The notes beneath the pieces were generated by a model. It saw only the letters and a list, made by a program, of their open reading frames with translations. It was not told where the DNA came from and ran no database searches. Source: an uncultured Oscillibacter sp. (lineage in GTDB: Bacteria; Bacillota; Clostridia; Oscillospirales; Oscillospiraceae). Taken from it: 53,356 nt of DNA. Shown here piece by piece: positions 1-8,344 of the stretch; the first letter of the stretch is position 1, and each line of letters starts with the position of its first letter. The stretch is from the NCBI GenBank assembly GCA_947644365.1, contig CANRYZ010000005.1, forward strand, positions 1 to 53,356. Reading direction: 5' to 3'. Made by a program: the position numbers and the translations under genes.

Positions 1-70
1 ATCCTCCACGAAAGGAAGCTCCAGTTCTTCCAAAATATTGCGGATATGCGCCTCCTCTTTTTGAGCGCCC
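1..70 (-). other. window edge, possible start of a downstream minus-strand gene
   Basis: The bases after the MATE stop codon, read on the minus strand, stay open in one frame to the window edge and give a plausible acidic peptide (NILEELELPFVED). An AGAGGAGG sequence precedes it, but no ATG or GTG lies at a good distance; only a TTG about 17 nt downstream is in frame. This may be the first codons of another gene in the MATE operon, or simply intergenic sequence. It is too short to decide. Confidence 0.15.
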
Positions 71-1447
71 TCACGGCCGGGGCGGTCCCGTCCGCTCCTC
101 CTGCCCCATGGGGGGCATCAGGCGCTCCTTGTTTTTCAGATAGATCAGGAATCCGGTGAGGTCCGCCAGGGCCCAGCCGATGGGAATGGACCACCAGATC
201 CCCGCCACCCCGATCTCCGGGATGGGGGCCAGGGTGTAGGACAGGGCCACCCGGGTGCCCAGGGAGATCACCGTCAGCACCAGGGAGACCGCGGGCCGGC
301 CCAGGGCCCGGTACAGCCCGTAGAGCAGGAACAAACATCCGATGCCGCAGTAGAAGGGCCCCACGGTGTGGAGGTACCGGACGCCCTCCGCCACCACGGC
401 GGTCTCGCCGGGGTCGATGAAGATCAGGATCAGGGGCCTCGCCAGGAGCACCAGGACCAGCGACGTCACGGCGCAGTACCCCGCCACCGTTCCCACGCCG
501 CAGCGGACGCCCCGCTTGATGCGCTCCGGCTGCCGGGCGCCCATGTTCTGGGCGATAAAGGTGGAGAAGGCGTTGCCGTACTCCTGCACCGGCATATAGG
601 CGAAGGCGTCGATCTTCACGCCGGCGGCGAAGGCCGCCATGACCCCGGTGCCGAAGCTGTTCACCAGTCCCTGGACCATAAGAATGCCCAGGTTCATGAC
701 GGACTGCTGCATACAGGTGAGCAGGGAGTAGCTGGCGATCTCCCGCAGGCTGGCGGTCCTGATCCGGAAACGGCGGAGGGCCCGCCGCAGCCGCCCGTCC
801 CGCAGGAGGGTGTAGAGGCCGATGCCAAGCCCCGAGACGTATTGAGCAATGACGGTGGCGGCGGCGGCCCCGGCGGCGCCGAAGGGGTACACCGCCACCA
901 GCAGCAGGTCCAGGGCGATGTTCAGCGCCGTGGAGACCCCCAGGAACACCAGAGGCACCACGGAGTTTCCCAGGGCCTTGAGATAGGCGGCGAAGAAGTT
1001 GTACAGGGCGATGGCCGGGATGCCCCCAAACACCAGAACCAGATAGTCCCGGGTCATCCCCGTGATCTCCGCCGGGATATTCATCCAGGCCACAATGGCG
1101 TCCACCCCCAGGAGGGAGACGGCGGTGAGCAGGGCCGCCACCGCCGCCGTCAGCACGCAGGAGGCCCGGAGCCCGTTCTCCAGCCGTTTTTCGTCCCGGG
1201 TGCCGAAGCACAGGGAGAACACCACTCCGCTGCCCATGCACAGCCCCAGCAGCACCGAGGTCAAAAAGGTCATCAGGGCGAAGGCGGAACCCACCGCCCC
1301 CAGGGCGGCGGAGCCCACATAGCGCCCCACCACCCAGGAGTCCACGATATTGTAGCACTGCTGCAGCAGGTTCCCCAGAATCATGGGCAGGGCGAAACCG
1401 CACATGGTGGGGAATACGGCCCCCTTTGTCAAATCCCTCTGTCCCAC
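71..1447 (-). CDS. MATE family efflux transporter
   Basis: A 458-residue, very hydrophobic protein with about 12 predicted membrane helices. The N-terminal region (residues about 8-60) with PMILGNLLQQCYNIVDSWVVGRYVG is typical of the MATE/NorM-DinF family, which exports cationic drugs or metabolites in exchange for Na+ or H+. Length fits the family. The start is a GTG with AGAGGAG about 9 nt upstream. The C-terminus ends in a short charged tail (QEERTGPPRP). It follows the cation/proton antiporter on the same strand after a 165 bp gap that holds a hairpin, so it may be co-transcribed with or separate from it. The substrate cannot be told from sequence. Confidence 0.93.
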   Translation of the reverse strand: MGQRDLTKGAVFPTMCGFALPMILGNLLQQCYNIVDSWVVGRYVGSAALGAVGSAFALMTFLTSVLLGLCMGSGVVFSLCFGTRDEKRLENGLRASCVLTAAVAALLTAVSLLGVDAIVAWMNIPAEITGMTRDYLVLVFGGIPAIALYNFFAAYLKALGNSVVPLVFLGVSTALNIALDLLLVAVYPFGAAGAAAATVIAQYVSGLGIGLYTLLRDGRLRRALRRFRIRTASLREIASYSLLTCMQQSVMNLGILMVQGLVNSFGTGVMAAFAAGVKIDAFAYMPVQEYGNAFSTFIAQNMGARQPERIKRGVRCGVGTVAGYCAVTSLVLVLLARPLILIFIDPGETAVVAEGVRYLHTVGPFYCGIGCLFLLYGLYRALGRPAVSLVLTVISLGTRVALSYTLAPIPEIGVAGIWWSIPIGWALADLTGFLIYLKNKERLMPPMGQEERTGPPRP

Positions 1448-1526
1448 AGGCAGGCGCTCCTCTCTTCTCTCTACAAATCCGTATTCACAGCCGCTGAACC
1501 CGGGCTGTGAAAATCCCCATGACGAA

Positions 1527-1567
1527 CGCGCCGGGGAGGGCGGAAAAACTCCGGCCTCTCCGGCGCG
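1527..1567 (-). terminator. GC-rich hairpin between antiporter and MATE genes
   Basis: A 13-nt arm at 1527-1539 pairs with 1555-1567 with one mismatch. On the minus strand it follows the antiporter stop. No clear U-tract follows, so it is a weak terminator candidate or an mRNA-stabilising hairpin. Confidence 0.35.
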
Positions 1568-1612
1568 CGGACGTCAGCGCAGTTTATATGGTACACGGCC
1601 TCCGGGGAAAAA

Positions 1613-2926
1613 TCAATCCCCTTTTCGGGCGGACGGCCGCTTCATTCCGTCCTGCCGGCGCTCCGTCTCCTTGTTCAGCAGCTGGGCGGACACCAGATCC
1701 ATCTGCTCGATGGCCCGGTAGTTGTCCGTGAGGCTGCTCTCGTGGGGGATGGACTCCGGCTGGCCCCGGAAGACCAGCTTCAGCAAAATGGGCGTCAGCA
1801 CCGCGCAGCCCACCACGGTAATGATGATGGGCGTCATCATGGCCTGGCTCATGACCCCCATGCTCAATCCCCGGTTGGCCACGATCAGGGCCACCTCGCC
1901 GCGGCAGGCCATGCCCGCGCCCACCTGGACGCACTCCATTCCCTGGAAGCCGCACAGCCGCGCCCCCAGGCCGCAGCCGATGACCTTGGACAAGATGGCC
2001 GTGGCCAGCAGCAGCGCCGAGAAGAGCATCAGCTGCCCGTCCAGGGAGGGCAGCTCCACCTTAACGCCGATGCCGGCGAAGAACACCGGCGTCAGCAGCA
2101 GGTAGCTCAGGGGCTCAAACTTGGACTGGATGTACTTGGCCTTGGGCGTGGAGGCCACGATGAGTCCCGCCACAAAGGCGCCGATGATGTCCGCCACGCC
2201 GAAGAACTCCTCGGCGCAGTAGGACAGCAGCAGGCAGATCACAAAGGCGAACACCGGATAGCGGCGCAGGTTCTTCCCCCTGGCGTGGGAGATCATCCAG
2301 CGGAACAGGCGGATGGCCAGGAAAGAGGCCACGATGGCAAAGACAAAGAACAGCACGATCTTCACCAGCACCAGCGCCAGGCTGGTGCCCTCTCCCGCCA
2401 GGCTCGCCACCACCGTCAGGGCGATGAGGCCCAGCACGTCGTCGATGAGGGCGGCGGCCAGGATGGTGCTACCCACCTTGGTATCCAGCCGGCCCAGCTC
2501 CCGCAGGGTCTCCACGGTGATGCTGACGGAGGTGGCGGTGAGGACCGTGCCCAGAAAGACATTCTCCAGAAGGGTGTTCCCCGGCAGCCAGCCGCACCGG
2601 CCCGCCAGGTATCCGAATCCCGTGCCCATCACCATGGGCACCAGTACGCCGCACAGGGCCACGAAGAAGCCGGACTTCCCGGCGCCCCGCAGCTCCCGCA
2701 GGTCCGTGCCCATGCCGGCGGTGAACAGGATGACGATGACCCCCATCTCGCTGAGCTGGGAGAGGAAGGCCGTCTCCGACAGAACGTTCAGCATGGCGGG
2801 GCCCAGCACCAGGCCCGCCAGCAGGGACCCCACCACCCGGGGCATCTGGAATTTGCCGGTGATGATCCCCAGGAATTTGGTGCTCAGCAGAATCAGAGCC
2901 AGGTCCAGCAGATAGTGATAAGACAT
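1613..2926 (-). CDS. cation:proton antiporter (CPA2 / Na+/H+ exchanger family)
   Basis: A 437-residue membrane protein with 12-13 hydrophobic segments. It shows the Na+/H+ exchanger domain throughout: the GVIVILFTAGMGTD region near residue 70, ALIDDVLGLIAL (the paired Asp residues of the ion site in CPA2 antiporters) near residue 150, and a GMACRGEVALIVANRGL segment near residue 355 that is typical of Kef/NapA-like proteins. It likely exchanges Na+ or K+ for H+ at the cytoplasmic membrane. The C-terminal tail is short and carries no RCK/TrkA-N domain. The start is the ATG at 2926 because AAAGGAG lies 7 nt upstream; an open extension to 2968 has no ribosome binding site. A promoter is visible just upstream. 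Confidence 0.93.
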   Translation of the reverse strand: MSYHYLLDLALILLSTKFLGIITGKFQMPRVVGSLLAGLVLGPAMLNVLSETAFLSQLSEMGVIVILFTAGMGTDLRELRGAGKSGFFVALCGVLVPMVMGTGFGYLAGRCGWLPGNTLLENVFLGTVLTATSVSITVETLRELGRLDTKVGSTILAAALIDDVLGLIALTVVASLAGEGTSLALVLVKIVLFFVFAIVASFLAIRLFRWMISHARGKNLRRYPVFAFVICLLLSYCAEEFFGVADIIGAFVAGLIVASTPKAKYIQSKFEPLSYLLLTPVFFAGIGVKVELPSLDGQLMLFSALLLATAILSKVIGCGLGARLCGFQGMECVQVGAGMACRGEVALIVANRGLSMGVMSQAMMTPIIITVVGCAVLTPILLKLVFRGQPESIPHESSLTDNYRAIEQMDLVSAQLLNKETERRQDGMKRPSARKGD

Positions 2927-2994
2927 AGGGATACTCCTTTGCTCCGTGCGGCGCTCCGCCGTACGCAAACGTTTAAACTTGCAATCGTAACCAT

Positions 2995-3022
2995 ATCATA
3001 GCGTTTTTTTCCGGATTTTCAA
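2995..3022 (-). promoter_or_regulatory. sigma-A-type promoter for the antiporter
   Basis: On the minus strand, TTGAAA (3017-3022) and TATGAT (2995-3000) are separated by 16 bp, about 70 bp upstream of the antiporter start. Confidence 0.6.
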
Positions 3023-3072
3023 GTGACAATCTGCACGAAAAGCGCCCGGTCCCTCACAGAATTTCCGGCAGG

Positions 3073-3765
3073 TCACGGCCGTTCCAGGATCTCCCGGACC
3101 GTGGCCACCCCGTCCGCCACGGAGAAGCGCACCTCCACGCCCCCGAAGCCGAAACCGTAGACCCGGTCCGGGTCCTCCTGGTAGCGGGGGCGGGGGTCCT
3201 GGGCCAGCACGCCCCGCAGGGCCTCCCAGCGCTCCGCGGGGACGCGCTCCAGCAGGTCCGGGGGAATGTCCACCGCCAGCGTCTCCCCGGCGGGAACGGC
3301 GGCAAAGCCCCCCAGGGCGCCGGGGACGCAGTCCGCGTAGGGCAGATAGGGCTTGACGTCCAGCACCGGAGTGCCGTCCATCAGGTCCGCGCCCCGGAGG
3401 CGGAGCACGGTCCCGTGCTCCCTGGTGCGCTCCATCCCGTCCAGCCTCACGGCGGAGAGGCCGATGGGGTTGGGCCGGAAGGGGGAGCGGGTGGCAAAGA
3501 CCCCCATCCGGGCGTTGCCCCCCAATCGGGGCGGGCGCACCGTGGGGGACCAGTCCCGCCGGGCCGCCTGGTGGAACACCCATACCAGCCACAGGTGGGA
3601 GAAGCCCTCCAGGCCCCGCAGGGCGTCCTCGCTGCGGAACTCCGGCTCAAAGACCAGCGTGGACGTCAGCTCCTCCACCAGGCCGCTCTGCCTGGGCACG
3701 CCGAATTTTGTGGGAAAGTCGCTGTGGACGCGGGCGATCACCCGCATGGAGAACTCCTGGCTCAT
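3073..3765 (-). CDS. trmO: tRNA (N6-threonylcarbamoyladenosine-37) N6-methyltransferase TrmO
   Basis: A 230-residue protein of the TsaA/YaeB/TrmO family, which methylates t6A37 of tRNA-Thr using S-adenosylmethionine. The family signature is clear: IARVHSDFPTKFGVPRQ near the N-terminus, FSHLWLVWVFH near residue 55, then ATRSPFRPNPIGLSAV (the SAM-binding core) and LDVKPYLPYAD. The C-terminal third (RPRYQEDPDRVYGFGF) matches the longer TrmO form. The start is the ATG at 3765 with AAAGGA 11 nt upstream; the reading frame opens up to 3828, but those residues are not family-like. It is a single gene upstream of the antiporter, with its own reading direction the same. Confidence 0.9.
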   Translation of the reverse strand: MSQEFSMRVIARVHSDFPTKFGVPRQSGLVEELTSTLVFEPEFRSEDALRGLEGFSHLWLVWVFHQAARRDWSPTVRPPRLGGNARMGVFATRSPFRPNPIGLSAVRLDGMERTREHGTVLRLRGADLMDGTPVLDVKPYLPYADCVPGALGGFAAVPAGETLAVDIPPDLLERVPAERWEALRGVLAQDPRPRYQEDPDRVYGFGFGGVEVRFSVADGVATVREILERP

Positions 3766-3867
3766 GGCACATGCCGTCCTTTCCGCCGGGGCGCTCCGCC
3801 AAGGGCGGCCCGGCGCCTCTTGGGCCATTATACAGGAGCCCCCGGGAAAAGGGAAGTAAAAGACGGA

Positions 3868-3906
3868 TAAAAAAGAACGCCCCAGAGCAGCTTCTGCTCT
3901 GGGGCG
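3868..3906 (-). terminator. intrinsic terminator of the Gly-rich lipoprotein gene
   Basis: A 13-bp perfect stem (arms starting at 3878 and ending at 3906) with a TTC-type loop is followed on the minus strand by TTCTTTTTTAT. This is a textbook Rho-independent terminator. Confidence 0.85.
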
Positions 3907-3941
3907 CCGGCCGTCCTGGCCTTGGCGCTCACAGGCCGCGG

Positions 3942-4331
3942 TTAAAACACGCGGCCGTTCTGCACCATCTGGTCATAGGTGTAGCCGTTCATCTGATGGT
4001 TGGTGTAACCGGTGGCGCCGCCGGTGAGGGCGTCCCCGGCGTCCCGGACGACGTCCCGGGCCATGCCGCCCGCATCGTCCATGGTATCCTCGGCGCCGTC
4101 CATCATGGAGCCGCCGCTGCCGCCGTTGACGCCGCCGGTGACGGATTCACCGGCCATTCCGCCGGAGCCGTCCGCGGCCCCGCCTGTCTGGCCGCCGCTG
4201 CCGGTGTCCCCGGCCACGGAGCCGCCGGAGGCGCTGCCGTCAACGCCGCCGGGCTGCTGGTCCTTGCCGCAGGCCGCCAGGGAAAACGCGAGCAGCAGGG
4301 AGGTCAGCAAAAGCGCAAGACTTCTTTTCAA
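3942..4331 (-). CDS. Gly/Ser/Asp-rich putative lipoprotein
   Basis: A 129-residue secreted protein of unknown function. The N-terminus has a positive charge (LKRS), a hydrophobic stretch (LALLLTSLLLAFS) and a lipobox LAAC, so it should be lipid-anchored on the outer face of the membrane. The mature part to about residue 100 is low complexity, dominated by Gly, Ser, Ala and Asp; the last 25 residues (YTNHQMNGYTYDQMVQNGRVF) look like a small defined tail. The start is a TTG at 4331 with AAGGAGG 8 nt upstream; no ATG is correctly placed. It is monocistronic with its own terminator. No family is recognised. Confidence 0.75.
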   Translation of the reverse strand: MKRSLALLLTSLLLAFSLAACGKDQQPGGVDGSASGGSVAGDTGSGGQTGGAADGSGGMAGESVTGGVNGGSGGSMMDGAEDTMDDAGGMARDVVRDAGDALTGGATGYTNHQMNGYTYDQMVQNGRVF

Positions 4332-4678
4332 CGCAGGGTCCTCCTTTGCGCAGGTAATGTGCGCGATACCCAAAAGACCCGCCAAGGCCGGCAGAAGCGG
4401 ACGGGCCGTCCCTGCTGGCTGTGGGTATTGTCCCCGGAAACGCCTGAAAAAGTCCCGGCAGTTTTTGAAAAAAGCGCCCGGATCTGCCAGCGGCGGACGG
4501 CGGGGCGGACGGCCGCGGCGCCGTCCGCCGGAGGCGAAAGGGATTTTTTTGCCTCAAAGGCGCTTTCCGGCGCAAAAGAAAGCAGTTCTTTGGTATAAAA
4601 CCGGGCAAAACTGGTGTAAACTGCTAAAAAGGATTTTCTCAAAAACAAGATTTCCTCAAATGTTTGTGAAAAATACCG
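4332..4678. other. intergenic region between lipoprotein gene and ptsH
   Basis: These 347 bp separate two divergent genes. I see no conserved coding sequence. The composition shifts from GC-rich to AT-rich towards the ptsH promoter, and runs of A/T lie at 4540-4560 and 4620-4680. The lipoprotein promoter must be here, but no convincing -35/-10 pair stands out. Confidence 0.4.
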
Positions 4679-4707
4679 TTGACGGGATGGAAAAAAGCAG
4701 GTATGAT
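4679..4707 (+). promoter_or_regulatory. promoter of ptsH
   Basis: TTGACG (4679-4684) and TATGAT (4702-4707) are spaced by exactly 17 bp. The expected start of transcription near 4714 leaves a leader of about 57 nt with AAAAGGAG in front of the ATG. Confidence 0.75.
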
Positions 4708-4770
4708 GGTAACAGAAATTAACTTGACGCAGTCTGACTTTAACTTAGTGTAGAAAAGGAGAGCTGTAAT

Positions 4771-5034
4771 ATGTATACGCAGGAAATCACTGTTAATAAC
4801 GAAGTGGGTCTGCACGCCCGCCCCGCCACCTTCTTTATCCAGAAGGCCAACGAGTTCAAGAGCGGCATCTGGGTGGAGAAGGAGGACCGCCGCGTGAATG
4901 CCAAGAGCCTGCTGGGCGTTTTGTCCCTGGGCATTGTGAAGGGCACCACCGTCACCCTGATCGCCGACGGCGCCGACGAAAAGGAGGCCGTGGGCGCTCT
5001 GGTGGAGCTGGTCAACGACAACTTCGGCGAGTAA
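4771..5034 (+). CDS. ptsH: phosphocarrier protein HPr
   Basis: An 87-residue HPr, the small cytoplasmic phosphocarrier of the PTS. The phospho-accepting His15 lies in GLHARPA, and the regulatory Ser46 in NAKSLLGVLSLG, the site phosphorylated by HPr kinase in Firmicutes to control CcpA-dependent catabolite repression. Having both residues marks a true HPr rather than Crh, which lacks the His. Length is standard. It is monocistronic with its own promoter and a strong terminator; no ptsI is adjacent. That solitary arrangement suggests a regulatory as well as a transport role. Confidence 0.96.
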   Translation: MYTQEITVNNEVGLHARPATFFIQKANEFKSGIWVEKEDRRVNAKSLLGVLSLGIVKGTTVTLIADGADEKEAVGALVELVNDNFGE

Positions 5035-5056
5035 GCACAGAATCAGGCGCATGGCG

Positions 5057-5083
5057 AGGCGGCTTCCACGGAAGCCGCCTTTT
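5057..5083 (+). terminator. intrinsic terminator of ptsH
   Basis: Perfect 9-10 bp GC-rich stem with a CAC-type loop (5057-5080), followed by TTTT. Confidence 0.85.
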
Positions 5084-5086
5084 CTG

Positions 5087-5115
5087 TTGCGTCCGGAGAA
5101 AATCTGTGCTATACT
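5087..5115 (+). promoter_or_regulatory. promoter of the DUF4234-DUF2752 gene pair
   Basis: TTGCGT (5087-5092), a 17 bp spacer and TATACT (5110-5115), about 37 bp upstream of the coding start. Confidence 0.6.
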
Positions 5116-5151
5116 GTACGGAGATTCTATTCGGAGAGGGAGAGATCGCCT

Positions 5152-5502
5152 ATGTCCATTCAGAGAAAGAGCATCGGCCTTTGCATTGTGCTGTCCATCG
5201 TCACCTGCGGCATCTACAGCCTGTACTGGCTCTACTGCATGGCCGAGGATGTGAACCTGGTGACGGCCCGCCCCAACGCGCCCTCCGGCGGGCTGGTGCT
5301 GCTGCTGACCATCGTCACCTGCAATATCTACGGCCTCTACTGGCTCTACCGCGCCGGCGACGACCTGGACCGCCAGCGGGTCAGCCAGGGCCAGGCGCAG
5401 GGCCACCTGGGAATCCTCTATCTGCTGCTCGCCGTCTTCGGATTCAGCATCATCTCCTATGCCCTGCTGCAGTCCGAGCTCAACGAGTATGCGGCGGCGT
5501 AA
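5152..5502 (+). CDS. DUF4234 domain membrane protein
   Basis: A 116-residue small membrane protein with two near-repeated halves: IVTCGIYSLYWLY at residues 15-27 and IVTCNIYGLYWLY at residues 53-65, then a third hydrophobic helix near the C-terminus. The (I/V)TCGIY..YW pattern is the signature of DUF4234, a family of unknown function common in Clostridia and often next to DUF2752 or TM2 proteins. Here a DUF2752 gene overlaps its end by 14 bp, so the two are translationally coupled and probably act together in the membrane. The function is unknown. Confidence 0.88.
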   Translation: MSIQRKSIGLCIVLSIVTCGIYSLYWLYCMAEDVNLVTARPNAPSGGLVLLLTIVTCNIYGLYWLYRAGDDLDRQRVSQGQAQGHLGILYLLLAVFGFSIISYALLQSELNEYAAA

Positions 5503-5827
5503 AACGCTCCTGGCCGGCGCGGGCTTGCTCTGCGCCGGCCTTTTCTATGGCTATGCGCTGATCCCCCTGGGCCTCCGGGTGCCCTGCCTCTTCCGGCGCC
5601 TCACGGGGCTGCGCTGTCCCGGCTGCGGCGTCACCGACCTGTGCCTGGGGCTGCTCCACGGGCGCTTTGTGCCCGGATACAACTGGGGACTGGTACTGGC
5701 GGCGCCCTGGGTGCCCGGGCTGCTCTGGCTCCAGCGGCGCCGGCCCAAGGCCGCCGGGATACTGGCCTGGGCGCTGGCGGCGCTGCTGCTGGCCTGGGGC
5801 GTCCTGCGGAACGTATGGGGTATCTGA
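5489..5827 (+). CDS. DUF2752 domain membrane protein
   Basis: A 112-residue membrane protein. The motif RCPGCGVTDL at about residues 35-44 is the DUF2752 signature. About three hydrophobic segments are visible, and the C-terminus is Trp/Arg-rich. The start is the ATG at 5489, inside the end of the DUF4234 gene; an open extension to 5459 repeats the DUF4234 reading and has no ribosome binding site. The family has no established function. The paired CxxC could bind metal or form a disulphide, which is only an inference. Confidence 0.85.
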   Translation: MRRRKTLLAGAGLLCAGLFYGYALIPLGLRVPCLFRRLTGLRCPGCGVTDLCLGLLHGRFVPGYNWGLVLAAPWVPGLLWLQRRRPKAAGILAWALAALLLAWGVLRNVWGI

Positions 5828-5943
5828 GGGGGCGCAGCCAGCGCCCGGACCGCCGGGGAGGGCGGTTTCCGCTCTCCCGCCGGCCGGAAAATTGATATTT
5901 GTGACAGGCACATCGGAAGATTCTTAAAAAAGGGAGTGCGTCC

Positions 5944-7791
5944 ATGACCCGCGACGAATTGAAGGATAAGGCCAACGCCCTGCCCCTGGCCCCCGGGGTC
6001 TATCTGATGATGGACAAGACCGGCAAGGTCATCTATGTGGGCAAGGCGAAGAAACTGAAAAACCGGGTGAGCCAATACTTCCAGGACAGCGCCTCCCACA
6101 CCGCCAAGACCCGGCAGATGGTCAGCCAGGTGGACCGCTTCGACACGATTTTCGTCACCAGCGAGTTTGAGGCCCTGGTGCTGGAGAACTCCCTCATCAA
6201 GCGCCACATGCCCCGCTACAACATCCTGCTCAAGGACGACAAGGGCTATCCCTTCGTGCGCCTTTCCAAGGACGCCTATCCCCGCTTCACCATGACCCAC
6301 AAGTGGGCAAACGACGGAGCCCGGTACTTCGGCCCCTTCGGCGGCCGGTTCGAGACCCGCCAGGCCCTGGACGCGGTGCTCTCCGCCCTGCGCCTGCCCA
6401 CGTGCAGCCGGAAATTCCCCCGGGACATCGGGACGGAGCGGCCCTGCCTGAATTTCCACATGGGCCGGTGCGACGGCTTCTGCCGCCCCGAGATGACGGC
6501 GGAGGAGTACCGCCGCCGCATTGACCAGGCGGCTCTGATGCTGGAGGGCCGGGCCAGGCAGCTCCTGCGGGAGATGACCGCCGAGATGGAGGCGGAGGCG
6601 GAGGCCCTGCGGTTCGAGCGGGCGGCGCTGCTGCGGGACCGGATCAGCGCCATCCAGGCCCTGGGCAAGAAGCAGACGGTCATCGCCGGGCTCTGCGCCG
6701 ACACGGACATCTGGGGCCTCTACCGGGGCAGCGGCAAGTGCTGCTACGCCGTGCTCCACATGGAGGAGGGAAATCTGGCGGGCCGGGAGACAGAGCTCTT
6801 TACCGCTCCCATGGAGGAGGACGAGACGGAGATGCTCTCCGCCCTGACGGCCCAATACTACCTCCCCCGGGCCATACTGCCCCACGAGATCCTCCTGCCT
6901 CTGGGAGCGGAGGAGGACTGTGAAAACCTCTCCCAGGTCCTGACGAAACGGGCGGGGCACAAGGTCTGGGTCCACGTCCCCCAGCGGGGGGAGAAGGCGG
7001 AGCTGCGGGCCATGGCCCAGCGCAACGCCGCCGAGGAGGCGGAGCGGGCCACCACCGCCCAGGAGCGTGTGGCCCACACCCTGGAGCTGCTCCAGAAGAT
7101 GCTGGACCTCCCCGCCCCCCCGGAGCGGATGGAGTCCTTCGACATCTCCAACACGGGGAAGAGCGACATCGTGGCCTCCATGGTGGTGTACGCCGGCGCC
7201 CGGCCCTTGAAGAGCGCCTACCGCCGCTTTCACATCAAGGAGCTGCCGGAGGGCCGCCCGGACGACTACGCCTCCATGCGGGAGGTCCTGCGCCGCCGCC
7301 TCCAGCGGGCCGCCGACGGGGACGAAAAATTCCTTCCCCTGCCGGACGTGTTTTTGATCGACGGCGGCGAGACCCACGCCCGGGCGGCTCTGGACGTGGC
7401 CCAGGCCTTCGGCGCCGCCGTCCCCATTTTCGGCATGGTGAAGGACGACCGCCACCGCACCCGGGCCCTGGTGACCCCCGAGGGCCGGGAGATCGGGATC
7501 GTGGGCAATCCGGCGGTGTTCTCCCTCATCGGCCAGATCCAGGAGGAGACCCACCGCTTCGCCGTCGCCTTTCACCACGAGAGCCACAGCAAAAGCGCCA
7601 CCCGCTCGGCCCTGGACGGCATCCCCGGCGTGGGGCCCAAGCGGCGGGAGGCTCTGCGGAAGCGCTTCGGCACCATAAAGGCCATCCGGGAGGCGGATGT
7701 GGAAGCCCTGGCGGAGGTGCTCCCCCGGGACGCGGCGGAGGCGGTGTGGAGCCGCTTCCATCCGGCGGAGCCGGAAGCAAAGACCCCCTGA
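5944..7791 (+). CDS. uvrC: excinuclease ABC subunit UvrC
   Basis: A 615-residue nucleotide-excision-repair nuclease that cuts DNA on both sides of a lesion marked by UvrA-UvrB. Domains in order: the N-terminal GIY-YIG nuclease (GVYLMMDKTGKVIYVGKAKKLKNR, residues about 18-42, for the 3' incision), the Cys-containing linker (CSRKFPRDIGTERPCL), a UVR motif near residue 210 that contacts UvrB, the RNase H-like endonuclease (SFDISNTGKSDIVASMV and VFLIDGGETH, for the 5' incision), and a C-terminal helix-hairpin-helix (GIPGVGPKRREALRKRFG). Length and motifs are complete. The ATG at 5944 follows AAAAAAGGGAG. A small membrane protein gene starts 12 bp after its stop. Confidence 0.97.
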   Translation: MTRDELKDKANALPLAPGVYLMMDKTGKVIYVGKAKKLKNRVSQYFQDSASHTAKTRQMVSQVDRFDTIFVTSEFEALVLENSLIKRHMPRYNILLKDDKGYPFVRLSKDAYPRFTMTHKWANDGARYFGPFGGRFETRQALDAVLSALRLPTCSRKFPRDIGTERPCLNFHMGRCDGFCRPEMTAEEYRRRIDQAALMLEGRARQLLREMTAEMEAEAEALRFERAALLRDRISAIQALGKKQTVIAGLCADTDIWGLYRGSGKCCYAVLHMEEGNLAGRETELFTAPMEEDETEMLSALTAQYYLPRAILPHEILLPLGAEEDCENLSQVLTKRAGHKVWVHVPQRGEKAELRAMAQRNAAEEAERATTAQERVAHTLELLQKMLDLPAPPERMESFDISNTGKSDIVASMVVYAGARPLKSAYRRFHIKELPEGRPDDYASMREVLRRRLQRAADGDEKFLPLPDVFLIDGGETHARAALDVAQAFGAAVPIFGMVKDDRHRTRALVTPEGREIGIVGNPAVFSLIGQIQEETHRFAVAFHHESHSKSATRSALDGIPGVGPKRREALRKRFGTIKAIREADVEALAEVLPRDAAEAVWSRFHPAEPEAKTP

Positions 7792-7803
7792 GGAGGTTGC
7801 GGA

Positions 7804-8283
7804 ATGTCACTTCGGCAGAAGCTGCTTGCAGTCAAGGCGGACTGGGAAAAGTGGGAGGACGGGCTGATGATCGCCATCACGGCGTTTTTCGCCGCGTCCA
7901 TCGCCGCCAATGTGGGGCTCTTCTTCTCCGTCCGCAAGACCCCCTCCGTGCCCGGCGCAGCATTCAGCTGGCTGTACGTGGTCTCCTGGTTTGCGGGGGC
8001 GCTCCTGCTGCGGAACCGGGCCGCCTGGGTGCGGGCCGTACGCGCGGTCCGGTGGGCGGCGGTGGGGGCGATCCTCCTGGGCATTGCCGCCGGCGCCGGC
8101 GGCGGGATGGGCCTGCTCTCAGCCCTGTGCGTCATGCCCTACGCCGTGCTGGTCTCCCCGTACAGCGGGCTCTCCCAGCCGGCCTGGGTCTCCTATTTCC
8201 TGCCCCTGGTCCAGGCCGCCGCGGCCTCCCTCCTCTCCCGCCGCCTGCGGCGCAAGCGGACGGACCGGCCCGGGGATGACTGA
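7804..8283 (+). CDS. hypothetical membrane protein downstream of uvrC
   Basis: A 159-residue protein with four likely membrane helices (residues about 20-42, 55-70, 84-120 and 128-148) and a very basic tail (SRRLRRKRTDR). The start ATG follows AGGAGGTTGCGGA, an excellent ribosome binding site, and it lies 12 bp from uvrC, so it is probably co-transcribed. I do not recognise a family. The helix spacing is ordinary for small Clostridial membrane proteins of unknown function. Confidence 0.75.
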   Translation: MSLRQKLLAVKADWEKWEDGLMIAITAFFAASIAANVGLFFSVRKTPSVPGAAFSWLYVVSWFAGALLLRNRAAWVRAVRAVRWAAVGAILLGIAAGAGGGMGLLSALCVMPYAVLVSPYSGLSQPAWVSYFLPLVQAAAASLLSRRLRRKRTDRPGDD

Positions 8284-8298
8284 ACACCCGAAAAAGAT

Positions 8299-8332
8299 AC
8301 GGCGGCGGGCCATGCGCCCGCCGCCGTCTTTT
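8299..8332 (+). terminator. bidirectional terminator between convergent operons
   Basis: A perfect GC-rich stem (8299-8327, 12-13 bp) is flanked by T-rich runs on both strands: CTTTTAT on plus and ATCTTTTT on minus. It ends the uvrC operon and the opposing LtaS-like operon. Confidence 0.8.
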
Positions 8333-8344
8333 ATCTTGGAGTCA

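Noticed and set aside
4724-4751. TTGACG and TAGTGT as a ptsH promoter
   Set aside because: Transcription would begin inside the ribosome binding site. The TTGACG-17-TATGAT pair 45 bp upstream is better.
5551-7761. Long minus-strand open frame opposite uvrC (and similar long frames opposite the BMP transporter genes and the RND pump)
   Set aside because: High third-position GC keeps antisense frames open; translations are Gly/His/Gln/Arg-rich with no family motifs, while the opposite strand has complete known proteins.
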